From: Bacillota bacterium
GTDB lineage: Bacteria > Actinomycetota > Aquicultoria > Aquicultorales > Aquicultoraceae
Assembly (NCBI GenBank): GCA_023511485.1
Contig: JAIMBH010000010.1
Span: forward strand, 1-64,000
Direction of reading: 5' to 3'
DNA length: 64,000 nt
The position numbers were made by a program, and so were the translations under genes. Numbering within the stretch: position 1 is the stretch's first letter; every line of letters begins with the position of its first letter. Positions 18,466 to 27,099 of this stretch are shown one piece after another. The notes under the pieces are model-generated. The model searched no databases. It worked only from the letters and a program-made list of their open reading frames with translations, and was not told where the DNA came from.

Positions 18466-18489
18466 AACTCAAATAACTTTATTTGAGTT
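18466..18489 (+). promoter_or_regulatory. Hairpin between cbiE and cbiL
   Basis: Perfect 10-bp stem, AACTCAAATA (18466-18475) with TATTTGAGTT (18480-18489), loop ACTT. No long T-run follows. It lies at the place where cbiT is commonly found in other cbi clusters. It may be an mRNA processing or stability element; its role is unknown. Confidence 0.45.
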
Positions 18490-18537
18490 TAGTGTGCTGG
18501 AGCACTGGCACCTGAAAGATATAATCCGGAGGACTAA

Positions 18538-19275
18538 ATGAATAATTGGGGAAAGCTGTATGGAGTCGGGATTGGGCCCGGCGATACAGAACTTCTGACA
18601 ATAAAGGCAAAAAAGGTACTTAACTCGGTAGACGTAATATTTACGCCAAGGTCGGCCCCAAAAAGAGATAGCATCGCAAGAAAAATCATAGAGCCGGTTC
18701 TGGAAGGTGAAATCAGCATAAAAGAGCTAACTTTCCCAATGACGAAAGACAAAGGGGAGCTTGAGCTTCACTGGGAAAGTGCTGCAGAGGAAGTAGCCGG
18801 GGTATTGAGGAATGGGCAGAATGCAGCTTTTGTAACACTAGGAGACCCGTTCTTCTATAGCACGTATATTTATCTGTATAAGAAACTAAAAGACAGCTAC
18901 CCTGGAGTTGAGATAATTACACTGCCTGGGATAAGCTCAGCGTTTGCGTCAGCCTCGGCTGCAGGAGTGCCAATTGCAGTAGGGGATGAGAAGGTGGCTA
19001 TAATACCGCTTCCTGATGATGCAACAAGCATTCGGCGGTATTTGGAATTATTCGATACGGTGATTATCTTAAAGGTAGGCAGTAAACTCAAAGCATTGGT
19101 TGACGTGCTACTGGATACGGGTTTGGCAGATAAATCGGTTCTGGTGCAAAAAGTATCGCAAGCAGAATCGGAGAAAATTTATTTCGGGCTGTCTAGCTTA
19201 ACCGAGACTGAACTAAATAAAATTGGATACCTATCGACTGTCATTGTCAGGAATAATTATGAATCGCTAAATTAA
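18538..19275 (+). CDS. cbiL: Cobalt-precorrin-2 C20-methyltransferase
   Basis: SAM-dependent methylation at C20, the first committed methylation after cobalt insertion in the anaerobic route. The 245 residues carry the tetrapyrrole-methylase signatures YGVGIGPGDTELLTIKAKK at the N-terminus, VTLGDPFFYSTYIYL, and LPGISSAFASASAAGVP. The length and the FTPRSAPKRDS segment fit CbiL rather than CbiF or CbiH. The ATG follows GGAGGACTAA at good spacing. The protein acts between CbiX and CbiH. Confidence 0.93.
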   Translation: MNNWGKLYGVGIGPGDTELLTIKAKKVLNSVDVIFTPRSAPKRDSIARKIIEPVLEGEISIKELTFPMTKDKGELELHWESAAEEVAGVLRNGQNAAFVTLGDPFFYSTYIYLYKKLKDSYPGVEIITLPGISSAFASASAAGVPIAVGDEKVAIIPLPDDATSIRRYLELFDTVIILKVGSKLKALVDVLLDTGLADKSVLVQKVSQAESEKIYFGLSSLTETELNKIGYLSTVIVRNNYESLN

Positions 19276-19338
19276 GAAGAAGTACAGATATAATGCAGAT
19301 TTATAGAGCTAGGATTGTAGAGTAAGGATTAGTCGAGC

Positions 19339-20091
19339 GTGAAAGTCTATTTTATAGGGGCGGGGCCGGGTGACCCTGAGCTGATAACCGTAAAGGGGCA
19401 AAGAATTCTATCGGAAGCCAACATAATAATCTATGCCGGTTCGCTTGTAAACCCAGTTTTGCTCGATGTGAGAAAGCATGAATGCGAACTTTATGATAGC
19501 GCATACTTGAGCTTTGACGAAGTTACCGCAATATATGAAAAGGAGCGAGGCAGCGATAAGATTATAGCAAGACTCCATTCAGGAGAGCCCAGCCTGTTTG
19601 GCGCCATTAAGGAACAGATTGATTGGCTAAGGGAGAACGGTATAGATTATGAGATTGTTCCGGGAGTAAGTTCATTTAGTGCCTCAGCGGCCGCTCTTAG
19701 TGCGGAGCTGACTCTGCCCGGTGTTTCCCAAACGGTTGTTATCACAAGGATGGCAGGCAGAACGCCGGTACCAGAAGGCCAGGAAATAAGCACGCTTGCC
19801 AAGCATAAACCGACAATGTGCGTCTTCTTAAGCGTACATATGATAGATGAACTGGTTGAAGAGCTAAGGAAGGGATATACAGATGACACGCCAATTGCTG
19901 TTGTCGAGAGAGCATCCTGGCCGGACGAGAGGATAATCCGGGGCACGATAAGCAATATTGCAGAAAAAGTAAAGGCTGCCGGCATTACGAAGACAGCCAT
20001 GATCATTGTAGGAAGCGTACTGGATGGAGGATACGCGAAATCCAAGCTTTATGACCCTAGCTTCAGCCATGGGTACAGAAAAAGCAGGTAA
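19339..20091 (+). CDS. cbiF: Cobalt-precorrin-4 C11-methyltransferase
   Basis: Methylates C11 of cobalt-precorrin-4 using SAM. It has 250 residues: FIGAGPGDPELITVKG at the N-terminus, the CbiF/CobM marker AGSLVNPVLL, ARLHSGEPSLFGAI, and VPGVSSFSASAAAL. The start is GTG 19339. A 63-base gap separates it from cbiL, and a 200-base gap with no recognisable gene (20092-20291) follows. That gap contains a weak stem (GTGGTC/GACTAC) and nothing else I can name. Confidence 0.94.
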   Translation: MKVYFIGAGPGDPELITVKGQRILSEANIIIYAGSLVNPVLLDVRKHECELYDSAYLSFDEVTAIYEKERGSDKIIARLHSGEPSLFGAIKEQIDWLRENGIDYEIVPGVSSFSASAAALSAELTLPGVSQTVVITRMAGRTPVPEGQEISTLAKHKPTMCVFLSVHMIDELVEELRKGYTDDTPIAVVERASWPDERIIRGTISNIAEKVKAAGITKTAMIIVGSVLDGGYAKSKLYDPSFSHGYRKSR

Positions 20092-20291
20092 TTGAAGGTA
20101 GGATTAGCGTTCACTGGAGAGTGCCTTGTGTAAACTAGGTGCAACTGTAAGCAGTCGCAAAATCCTCGTTGCCCAATGCCTGTTACTAAACGTTCAACAT
20201 TAAGCCATAAACGTGGTCTTAAGGACTACAGTTATGCTATCCTGAAATATATGGAATAGCAGCGAAGAAATATAAGGCGGTTGGTATTAAA

Positions 20292-21317
20292 GTGAAGCTT
20301 GCCGTATTTACCGTGACAGAAAACGGTTTAAAGATAGCTGACAAGATCAAGGAAAAATTGAACGACACTGTCGATATATTTACAGCACCAAAAACTGATA
20401 AATCAAAACCTTGGTTGATGAGCCTGGTAAAGGAAGTATTTCCGAAATATGATGGTTTTATATTTGTTTCAGCAGTAGGTATTGCTGTTAGGGCGCTTGC
20501 TCCGAACATAAAAGACAAGGCAATAGATCCAGCCGTAGTCGTAGTCGACGATTCAGGAGCCTTCTCGATAAGCTTATTGTCGGGGCACATTGGGGGCGCA
20601 AACGACTTAGCCCGCCAAATAGCCGATGCGGTAGGTGCGATGCCGGTTATAACTACGGCGACTGATGTATCGGGAAAGCCGGCAATCGATTTGTTCATGA
20701 AGGACCTTGGGTTAAAGACGACAAATAAGCAAGGTTTGAAGAAGGTATCTGCAGGAATACTGCGCGGCGATTCGGTGTGCATATTTGCCGACATTAAACT
20801 CGGACGTTGGGGAGATAGAGCAAAGGTTGCATACAGTGTAAGGCCTTTAAGTCAGCTAATAAGATACGGAAAGTCGTATGATCATATAGTGGCGGTAATA
20901 GACGATGAGAAGATGCAACTTGGAAGAGGCATTCTTGTACTTAGAACCCGCCGAATATATGCGGGTGTAGGTTTTCAAAAGGGTGTCTCGGCAGATGATA
21001 TAAAGCAGGCCATAAGAGCTGCATTAGCAAGCAAGAATCTTCATATGCATAATTTGAAAGGTCTGGCCAGTATAGACATAAAAGGCAGTGATAAAGCGTT
21101 ATATGAGGCGGCAGACCATTTTAATGTTGCAATTGCTCTTTATACGGCAGAACAGCTTGATGAGGTTGCACCAAATACATCGCAATTTGTGAAAGACAAG
21201 GTAGGTGCTGGTGGAGTATGCGAACCCGCAGCGATTCTAGCCTCGAAGGGTGGAAAACTGATAGCAGAGAAGGCAGTTTATGGAAAGGTAACCGTAGCCC
21301 TGGCCGAGGAGGAATAG
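20292..21317 (+). CDS. cbiG: Cobalt-precorrin-5A hydrolase
   Basis: Opens the delta-lactone of cobalt-precorrin-5A with loss of acetaldehyde, a step of the anaerobic pathway only. It has 341 residues. The CbiG central region has SISLLSGHIGGANDLAR, preceded by FVSAVGIAVRALAP. The C-terminal domain (about 225 on) contains YAGVGFQKGVS and GAGGVCEPAAILAS. The start is GTG 20292. Its 3' 100 bases overlap, in another frame, the open frame of cbiH. Confidence 0.94.
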   Translation: MKLAVFTVTENGLKIADKIKEKLNDTVDIFTAPKTDKSKPWLMSLVKEVFPKYDGFIFVSAVGIAVRALAPNIKDKAIDPAVVVVDDSGAFSISLLSGHIGGANDLARQIADAVGAMPVITTATDVSGKPAIDLFMKDLGLKTTNKQGLKKVSAGILRGDSVCIFADIKLGRWGDRAKVAYSVRPLSQLIRYGKSYDHIVAVIDDEKMQLGRGILVLRTRRIYAGVGFQKGVSADDIKQAIRAALASKNLHMHNLKGLASIDIKGSDKALYEAADHFNVAIALYTAEQLDEVAPNTSQFVKDKVGAGGVCEPAAILASKGGKLIAEKAVYGKVTVALAEEE

Positions 21318-22030
21318 TAGTAATAGGCTTAGGTCCCGGTAAAGAATCTGACATGACAATTGGGGCCAGGGAAGCATTGCAAGCATGTGATGTAATTGTA
21401 GGGTATAAAAGCTATATAAAAGCAATTGAAGAAATATCAAAGGGAAAAGAAGTCTTCCAATTCGGAATGCGAAAAGAGATCGACCGCTGCAAGAAGGCCA
21501 TCGAGCTTGCACATAATGGAAAATTAGTAGGATTGGTTAGCAGCGGAGACCCCGGCATATACGGCATGGCAGGGCTTATCCTTGAGTTGGCATCGGAGAA
21601 GGATGACATACCGATAGAGGTAGTCCCAGGTGTGAGTGCTGTCAATGCTGCGGCTTCTGCCTTAGGGGCGCCGTTAATGCATGACTTTGCGGTTATAAGC
21701 CTAAGTGATCTTTTAACTCCGTGGGAGAAAATTGAGAAACGTCTAAGGTGTGCAGCAGCTGCAGATTTTGTAACCGCACTTTACAACCCGAAAAGTACAA
21801 GGCGAAATTGGCAGATAAAGACCGCTCGAGATATATTTATGCAGTACAGGGATGTAAAAACACCGGTTGGCGTCTATGCAAAAGTTGACGATGAGCAGAG
21901 GTACATAATAAGCGACCTGGCTTCGTTCGTAGACCTTCCGATAGACATGAAAACGACGATAATTATAGGGAACAGCCAGACATATGTCACAGACGGCCGG
22001 ATGATTACCCCGCGGGGATATAAGATATGA
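21218..22030 (+). CDS. cbiH: Cobalt-factor III / precorrin-3B C17-methyltransferase
   Basis: Contracts the ring while methylating C17. The tetrapyrrole-methylase signatures are IVVIGLGPGKESDMT, VSSGDPGIYGMAG and VPGVSAVNAAASALGAP. The family-like part begins only at about base 21314, immediately after the cbiG stop. The only canonical in-frame start (ATG 21218) lies 100 bases inside cbiG and would add about 32 residues of basic, non-family sequence. Either that start, a rare codon (ATA) behind GAGGAGG at 21306-21312, or frameshifting from cbiG makes the protein. Its end overlaps cbiJ by 4 bases. Confidence 0.88.
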   Translation: MRTRSDSSLEGWKTDSREGSLWKGNRSPGRGGIVVIGLGPGKESDMTIGAREALQACDVIVGYKSYIKAIEEISKGKEVFQFGMRKEIDRCKKAIELAHNGKLVGLVSSGDPGIYGMAGLILELASEKDDIPIEVVPGVSAVNAAASALGAPLMHDFAVISLSDLLTPWEKIEKRLRCAAAADFVTALYNPKSTRRNWQIKTARDIFMQYRDVKTPVGVYAKVDDEQRYIISDLASFVDLPIDMKTTIIIGNSQTYVTDGRMITPRGYKI

Positions 22031-22797
22031 TAGTTGTCCTTGGAGGTACCACTGAGGCAAACCATCTCTTAAACAAAATCGTTAAGCTGAACCATCCCAT
22101 TACGATAAGCACTGCGTACAAGTTTGCCGAAAAATTTATACCCTACCATCCGCTGATTCAGCATATCAACGGAAAACTTGATCTGGAGGATTTGCATAAG
22201 CTAATAAAAAGTAATGGCGCAAAGGTGGTAATAGACGCCACCCACCCTTACGCTACAGAAATAAGCGATAAAGCGAAAAAGGCCTGCAATAAAGCTGGTG
22301 TCAAATATATACGCCTAAGCCGTCCGCCATCTAATAACTATGATGAAGCATCCGAATTATACCGCGTAAATTCGTATGAGGAGGCTGCGGATTTATGTTG
22401 CAGCTTAGGAAAAGTAATATTCCTTGCAATCGGAAGCAGCAATGCGCATCTTTTTCGCCGGCATTCAGAGTGTGCTGGGAGAAAGTTTTACGTAAGGATA
22501 TTACCTGACGTGGCTTCTATTGAAAGATGTATTGCTGCAGGTTTTGGCGAGGATGAAATTATCACGGGAATTGGGCCGTTTAGCTTCGAGGAAAACCGCG
22601 ATACATGGTCACGACTGAGTGTAGACGTTGTAGTAACAAAAGAAAGCGGTGTGCATGGTGGATTTCCAGAAAAGGTACGTGCCGCCAGCGATCTGGGCAT
22701 AAAAGTTGTTGTAGTGAATAGACCGGTTGATGAAGAATGCGTCATCGAAAATATTGATAAAGTTGTAGATATCGTAAAGCGTATATTGGCCGGATGA
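22027..22797 (+). CDS. cbiJ: Cobalt-precorrin-6A reductase
   Basis: Reduces cobalt-precorrin-6A with a pyridine nucleotide. It has 256 residues. The N-terminal IVVLGGTTEANHLLNK is the family hallmark, followed by VVIDATHPYATEISDKA and YIRLSRPP. The C-terminal part has GIGPFSFEENRD and VVTKESGVHGGFPEK. It is the last recognisable corrin-ring gene of the first unit and overlaps cbiH by 4 bases. A 222-base gap with hairpins follows. Confidence 0.93.
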   Translation: MIVVLGGTTEANHLLNKIVKLNHPITISTAYKFAEKFIPYHPLIQHINGKLDLEDLHKLIKSNGAKVVIDATHPYATEISDKAKKACNKAGVKYIRLSRPPSNNYDEASELYRVNSYEEAADLCCSLGKVIFLAIGSSNAHLFRRHSECAGRKFYVRILPDVASIERCIAAGFGEDEIITGIGPFSFEENRDTWSRLSVDVVVTKESGVHGGFPEKVRAASDLGIKVVVVNRPVDEECVIENIDKVVDIVKRILAG

Positions 22798-22928
22798 CAG
22801 AGTTTAGGATTCCACAAAAGTAAGAACTAATTCACTCCCATGCTGGCCCACTTTAAACCATCTAAGTAAGTATGCAAAGTAGCCAAGTGCAAATTCCAAC
22901 TTATTCAAGAATTTCAATTATCAAAAAC

Positions 22929-23003
22929 GGGAGGTAAATCTCCTGATAAAGATGAAAAACCTCTATGTATGGTAAATAGAGGACAGACTTTGTTAAAACA
23001 AGG
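22929..23003 (+). promoter_or_regulatory. Hairpin-rich leader of the ATP-grasp gene
   Basis: Three stems in 75 bases: GGAG/CTCC (22930-22943), CCTCTAT/ATAGAGG with a 9-base loop (22960-22982), and CTTTGTT/AACAAGG (22988-23003). The first two loops share the word GGTAAAT or overlap it. I do not recognise the arrangement as a known riboswitch. It lies 17-90 bases before the start of the ATP-grasp gene. Confidence 0.4.
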
Positions 23004-23019
23004 GGTTTAATTTACGTCT

Positions 23020-24414
23020 ATGGAATTTGTGAATCGGCCAAGTCTGCATGTGCAAAACATATTTGATGTCTTTAATCCCTTTGTCTTTGGAGTAAATGGC
23101 TACCTGAAGATGAAGTGCGTACAGGTCCAAAACCGCGTCGTTAGCATGGCAAATCCGGGCGATATAGTGGCCGTTGGCGATGACTGTCCGCAAGCGTTCA
23201 TCGACTACATGCTTTCTATAAGAAAAATCGGTAGGGCAATTATTTTGCGGTACAGCGTTAAGAGAGACGAAAGAAAGTATCTAAACGCCTACTCTGTTTT
23301 TAAAGTCCTTCCATCAAACCCAATCTGGGGGTCGGTCATTCAAAGAAATCCAATTTTAAACCCCTATATAAAATCGCATGCTATTTATAAGGCGGCAAAC
23401 GAGGCGGGAATGAAAATCCCTGAGAGGACCTGGAGGGCTGAGGTAGAAGCCCAGGTAAGCCAGAAAATGAATGATAAGGCAAACCTTTACCGGGAATGCG
23501 AAAAGCTGAGCCTACCGATTCCTTTATACCTGATTGCTAATGGAGAAAGTCTTGCAGAAACTGCCTTAGACCTATTGAGCAGAGAAGATCGCCCGATATA
23601 CATTCGCCAGGCAAGAAGCGGTGGGGCATTCGGGAACATTACGGCGGAAAGGTTTAAGAATAAATATATAATCCACGAGGCAGGCCCACATTTGCTCACA
23701 AAAAGAGAGTTTATCGAATCAATTAGGCAATACGTTAAAGAAAATATTTGGCGTGAGTTTGTGGTAACAGAACTCCTCGATCTGTACGCGTCTCCAGGGA
23801 CGTTATTTTACGTAAGCGACACAGAGGTTAAGATAATTGCGCATACTTATCAGCTGCTGAACCAAAGAAGGCGTTTTTTAGGCTTTATGTACCCGATAAC
23901 GGATGCGAATATAGCCAGGCATATTAATTGGGTAGAGCAGGCTCTTTATGCTTTAGTGGAGCCATGGAGGCGGCTTGGCTATAGAGGTTTTGGGAATGTC
24001 GATTGGATGGTGACAAAAGATGGACATTATTATATTGCAGAATTAAATGCGAGACAGACCGCAGTTGTTCCTTGTTTAAAAATTGAGAACGCCGTTGCAG
24101 AGAGAGGCATCGGCCTTGATGAGGTATTAGAGCCAAATCTTTCGGTTTTTACGATTGATAGGCTTTATTTTAAGCGACCGATATCATTCGCGGAAGCTTA
24201 TTCGGTTTTATCAAAAAGCGATTTGCTTTGGGGACAAGGTAAAAGTGAAGCTGGCATTGTGATCACAATCCCGCCGGCACCAGCCTTCGGAATTAATAGT
24301 ATTGGATTAATGGCGCTTGGACCTGATCTGCTTTCTGCATATAAAGTATACAAGAGAGCTATTTGGGTGCTCGGAAGCAAAGAAGGGAAGCTCTTGTTTG
24401 AACCACAAATATAG
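23020..24414 (+). CDS. ATP-grasp family ligase of unknown substrate
   Basis: A 464-residue protein I do not recognise as any named enzyme. The ATP-grasp fold is suggested by a glycine-rich loop YIRQARSGGAFGN (about 195-206), followed by VTELLDLYASPG. The metal-binding block is GFGNVDWMV (323-331) with ELNARQT (341-347). ATP-grasp enzymes join a carboxylate to an amine or thiol, or form related bonds through an acyl phosphate. Residues 1-140 would be a pre-ATP-grasp domain. No partner biosynthesis gene lies beside it except the reverse-strand aldo/keto reductase. It could be a peptide or amino-acid ligase; a role in B12 is not shown. Confidence 0.65.
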   Translation: MEFVNRPSLHVQNIFDVFNPFVFGVNGYLKMKCVQVQNRVVSMANPGDIVAVGDDCPQAFIDYMLSIRKIGRAIILRYSVKRDERKYLNAYSVFKVLPSNPIWGSVIQRNPILNPYIKSHAIYKAANEAGMKIPERTWRAEVEAQVSQKMNDKANLYRECEKLSLPIPLYLIANGESLAETALDLLSREDRPIYIRQARSGGAFGNITAERFKNKYIIHEAGPHLLTKREFIESIRQYVKENIWREFVVTELLDLYASPGTLFYVSDTEVKIIAHTYQLLNQRRRFLGFMYPITDANIARHINWVEQALYALVEPWRRLGYRGFGNVDWMVTKDGHYYIAELNARQTAVVPCLKIENAVAERGIGLDEVLEPNLSVFTIDRLYFKRPISFAEAYSVLSKSDLLWGQGKSEAGIVITIPPAPAFGINSIGLMALGPDLLSAYKVYKRAIWVLGSKEGKLLFEPQI

Positions 24415-24443
24415 GAGTATGTAGAGGGGACTATTGCTAAAGA

Positions 24444-25346
24444 TTATGCAGCACTAAGCCATTCAGGATGGATTGTAGTGCTATCGTAAGCGATAGTTGT
24501 CTTATAAGGCTCAAATACACCGGATTTGCCTATGGGAGCAGTCTTCTCAAGGATTGTGTCTATCTCGGCATCGCTCAAACGTACAAAAGTAGTTGCAGCT
24601 TGAATTGCCTGGTCTAAGTCATGCTGATTTTGAAGTCCGGTGACAATTACAGAAACGGGTAAGCTCATAACATAATGGAGCGCTTCAGTTGCTGTTACTG
24701 TATGTGTATCAAATAGCTCGCCGGCCGCAAAAGGCTTCATTCCAATGCATCCTATATTCCGCTCGTTTAAAATAGGAAGGACTTTTTTCTGAAAACTTTC
24801 GTAATGTACATCAAGCACATTAAGCGGCATCTGCACGGTGTCCCACTCGAAATCCTGTTCAAGCATCTTCAGGTGGATGGCGGGATTTTTGTGGCCAGTA
24901 AAACCGATAAAACGAATCTTCCCGGTGTCACGCGCTTCTACAATCGCATCCATGGCGCCTCCTGGTGAGAAAGCCAGGTCGGGGTCATCCATGCGAATTA
25001 CCTCGTGCAGTTGAAGGAGGTCAATATGCTCAACCTGAAGCCTGCTCAGGCTCTGGTCGATCTGTTTTTTAGCCGCATTTTTAGTACGTCCATCGATTTT
25101 TGTCATAAGAAACACTTTATTACGATACCCTTTTTTCAGAGCCTCGCCCATGATACGTTCACTTTCGCCCTGGTGGTAATCCCAGCAGTTGTCCATAAAG
25201 TTAATGCCGCTGTCTATTGCGCGGCGGATTAGGTTAATAGCGTTTCCATGGTCTCGTATAAGGCCGATATGAAAGCCGCCAAGGCCGATAATTGAAACCA
25301 TCTCACCGGTTTTACCGAGCTTCCGGTAGGGTATCTCATGCTGCAT
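24444..25346 (-). CDS. Aldo/keto reductase
   Basis: NAD(P)H-dependent oxidoreductase of 300 residues with a TIM-barrel fold. It has YRKLGKTGEMVSIIGLGG at the N-terminus, the tetrad region INFMDNCWDYHQGESE with Asp and Tyr, the lysine in LMTKIDGR, and LLQLHEV carrying the active-site histidine. It is a single-domain form without the C-terminal ferredoxin-like extension seen in some anaerobes. The ATG at 25344-25346 is preferred, with AGAGGAAG seven bases upstream. It converges on the ATP-grasp gene with a 29-base gap; the substrate is unknown. Confidence 0.88.
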   Translation of the reverse strand: MQHEIPYRKLGKTGEMVSIIGLGGFHIGLIRDHGNAINLIRRAIDSGINFMDNCWDYHQGESERIMGEALKKGYRNKVFLMTKIDGRTKNAAKKQIDQSLSRLQVEHIDLLQLHEVIRMDDPDLAFSPGGAMDAIVEARDTGKIRFIGFTGHKNPAIHLKMLEQDFEWDTVQMPLNVLDVHYESFQKKVLPILNERNIGCIGMKPFAAGELFDTHTVTATEALHYVMSLPVSVIVTGLQNQHDLDQAIQAATTFVRLSDAEIDTILEKTAPIGKSGVFEPYKTTIAYDSTTIHPEWLSAA

Positions 25347-25503
25347 AGAGAATCTTCCTCTCAACTAAGAAAGAATAAAAGGATTAAAATAATGTAACGA
25401 TTTGCATTTTTCCCAGGGAAGAGAAAAGTAAACCATAAATATTATCGATCCTAGCATACTTGGCAAAGCCATAATTAGGTGCTCCATTTGCTTAACTTTT
25501 AGT

Positions 25504-25532
25504 TTGACAATTAACCGTTTGAAATATAAAGT
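25504..25532 (+). promoter_or_regulatory. Promoter of the second cobalamin-riboswitch unit
   Basis: Perfect TTGACA at 25504-25509, then TAAAGT (25527-25532) at 17 bases, or TATAAA (25525-25530) at 15. Transcription would begin shortly before the aptamer. Within the 553 bases between the aldo/keto reductase and cobT, bases 25347-25500 show nothing I can identify. Confidence 0.6.
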
Positions 25533-25558
25533 TTTATTGGAAAGTAAATATTCGCCTG

Positions 25559-25790
25559 GGTGCCGCATTTAGCGGAGAATAGGGAAGCCGGTGAGAATCC
25601 GGCACGGGCCCGCCACTGTAAACGGGGAGCGAGTCGCAAGTTGCCACTGGGTGATAAACCCGGGAAGGAGCGGCGAAGCATAGATCCGTAAGTCAGGAGA
25701 CCTGCCTGGGCTATAACTAAACGCTCGACGAGGAAAAGAGTGTTTGAAAATTGCTATATAAAAAATCCCTCGTAAAGCGAGGGATTTTTT
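25559..25790 (+). promoter_or_regulatory. Cobalamin riboswitch 2 with transcription-terminator platform
   Basis: The aptamer at 25559-25710 is identical over 152 bases to riboswitch 1, including the GCCACTG core and the B12 box. The platform differs completely. A strong terminator (TCCCTCG/CGAGGGA extended by A-T pairs, then T6) lies at 25761-25790. ACGAGG (25728-25733) can pair with CCTCGT (25768-25773) in the terminator's left arm, and so can act as antiterminator. The unit controls cobT, cobS and probably cobC. Confidence 0.93.
25761..25790 (+). terminator. Intrinsic terminator of riboswitch 2
   Basis: Twelve-pair stem AAAAATCCCTCG with CGAGGGATTTTT around a short TAAAG loop. It lies 110 bases before cobT and is the off-state of the riboswitch. 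Confidence 0.85.
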
Positions 25791-25899
25791 ATATTTTAAT
25801 AGCTAGATCTGGCCTAGAGCTGGGATAAAGAAAATGCAGTTTAACGTCTTTTCAATATAACTCTGCCTGGTAGAGGGATAAAGCAAGGAGGGATGCGAA

Positions 25900-26952
25900 A
25901 TGAGTTTGCTGGAGCAAGCAATAAACAGCATCAAACCACTTGATAGAGAGGCGATGTTAAAAGCCTCAGAGAGACAAAACCAGCTTACAAAGCCTGCGGG
26001 CAGCTTAGGAGTTTTAGAAGAAATATCGATAAAGCTCGCAGGGATAACAGGAAAAGTAAAAAACGGCGTGGAGAGAAAAACAGTAATCGTAATGGCTGGT
26101 GACCACGGCGTTACAGATGAAGGCGTTTCGGCATATCCAAAAGAAGTAACACCACAAATGGTAATGAACTTTGTAAACGGAGGGGCGGCGATAAATGTAC
26201 TTGCAAGACATGTTGGAGCAAACGTTATCGTTGTTGATGTTGGTGTAGCCGCTGGGATTGATGATGAAAGAGTACTTTCAAGAAAGATAAGGCCAGGCAC
26301 AGCAAATTTTGCGAAAGAACCGGCGATGACCAGAGAAGAAGCCGTAAAAGCAATCGAGGTGGGCATAGAGGTTGCATATAAAGAGGCCGATAATGGAACG
26401 CATCTTCTTGCAACCGGCGACATGGGCATAGGGAATACCACAGCAAGTAGTGCAATACTTGCTGCGCTCACGGGGCGGCGGTTAGATGGACTAGTTGGCA
26501 GGGGAACAGGGATTGACAACAGGGCGCTTGATCATAAGCGAAAGGTTATAGAGAATGCCATTGATTTGTTAAAGCCAGATAGGAATGACCCGCTAGATGT
26601 CCTAGCTAAAGTTGGTGGCTTGGAAATAGCAGGTTTGGCGGGTTTAATAATTGGAGCAGCAGTTAGACGTATTCCCGTGGTCATCGACGGATTTATATCG
26701 AGCGCAGCTGCGTTAGTGGCTGGTCGCATAGATTCAAGAGTGATCGACTACATGATAGCATCCCACGTATCAGTTGAGCCGGGACATCGGTTGATTTTAG
26801 ACGAGCTAGGCTTAAAGCCTATGCTTCATATGGATATGAGACTTGGTGAAGGCACTGGGGCCGCTCTGGCGATGACTTTAGTTGAGGCAGCGGCGAAGAT
26901 AATGAACGAGATGGCCACATTTTCGGAAGCCGGCGTGTCCGATAAGTCGTAA
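25900..26952 (+). CDS. cobT: Nicotinate-nucleotide-dimethylbenzimidazole phosphoribosyltransferase
   Basis: Activates the lower ligand base by forming alpha-ribazole 5'-phosphate. It has 350 residues. Family segments are KPAGSLGVLEEI, VMAGDHGVTDEGVSAYP, TGDMGIGNTTASSAI, and a C-terminal MRLGEGTGAALAM that holds the catalytic glutamate region. AAGGAGG lies upstream of the ATG. It is the first gene of the second riboswitch unit. No gene for dimethylbenzimidazole synthesis (bluB or bza) is in the window, so the native base is unknown. Confidence 0.95.
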   Translation: MSLLEQAINSIKPLDREAMLKASERQNQLTKPAGSLGVLEEISIKLAGITGKVKNGVERKTVIVMAGDHGVTDEGVSAYPKEVTPQMVMNFVNGGAAINVLARHVGANVIVVDVGVAAGIDDERVLSRKIRPGTANFAKEPAMTREEAVKAIEVGIEVAYKEADNGTHLLATGDMGIGNTTASSAILAALTGRRLDGLVGRGTGIDNRALDHKRKVIENAIDLLKPDRNDPLDVLAKVGGLEIAGLAGLIIGAAVRRIPVVIDGFISSAAALVAGRIDSRVIDYMIASHVSVEPGHRLILDELGLKPMLHMDMRLGEGTGAALAMTLVEAAAKIMNEMATFSEAGVSDKS

Positions 26953-27099
26953 GTACACATGCGCAATTATCACACGTCAACACGAAAATGCCTGAAACAG
27001 GTTTAGGTCAGGAGTAATGGCAAAAAGTAGGACAATATTGGGCTTGGAGCATTAGCATATCGAGGAGCCAGGGCATATAAAGGATAAGGTTGGTAAGCG

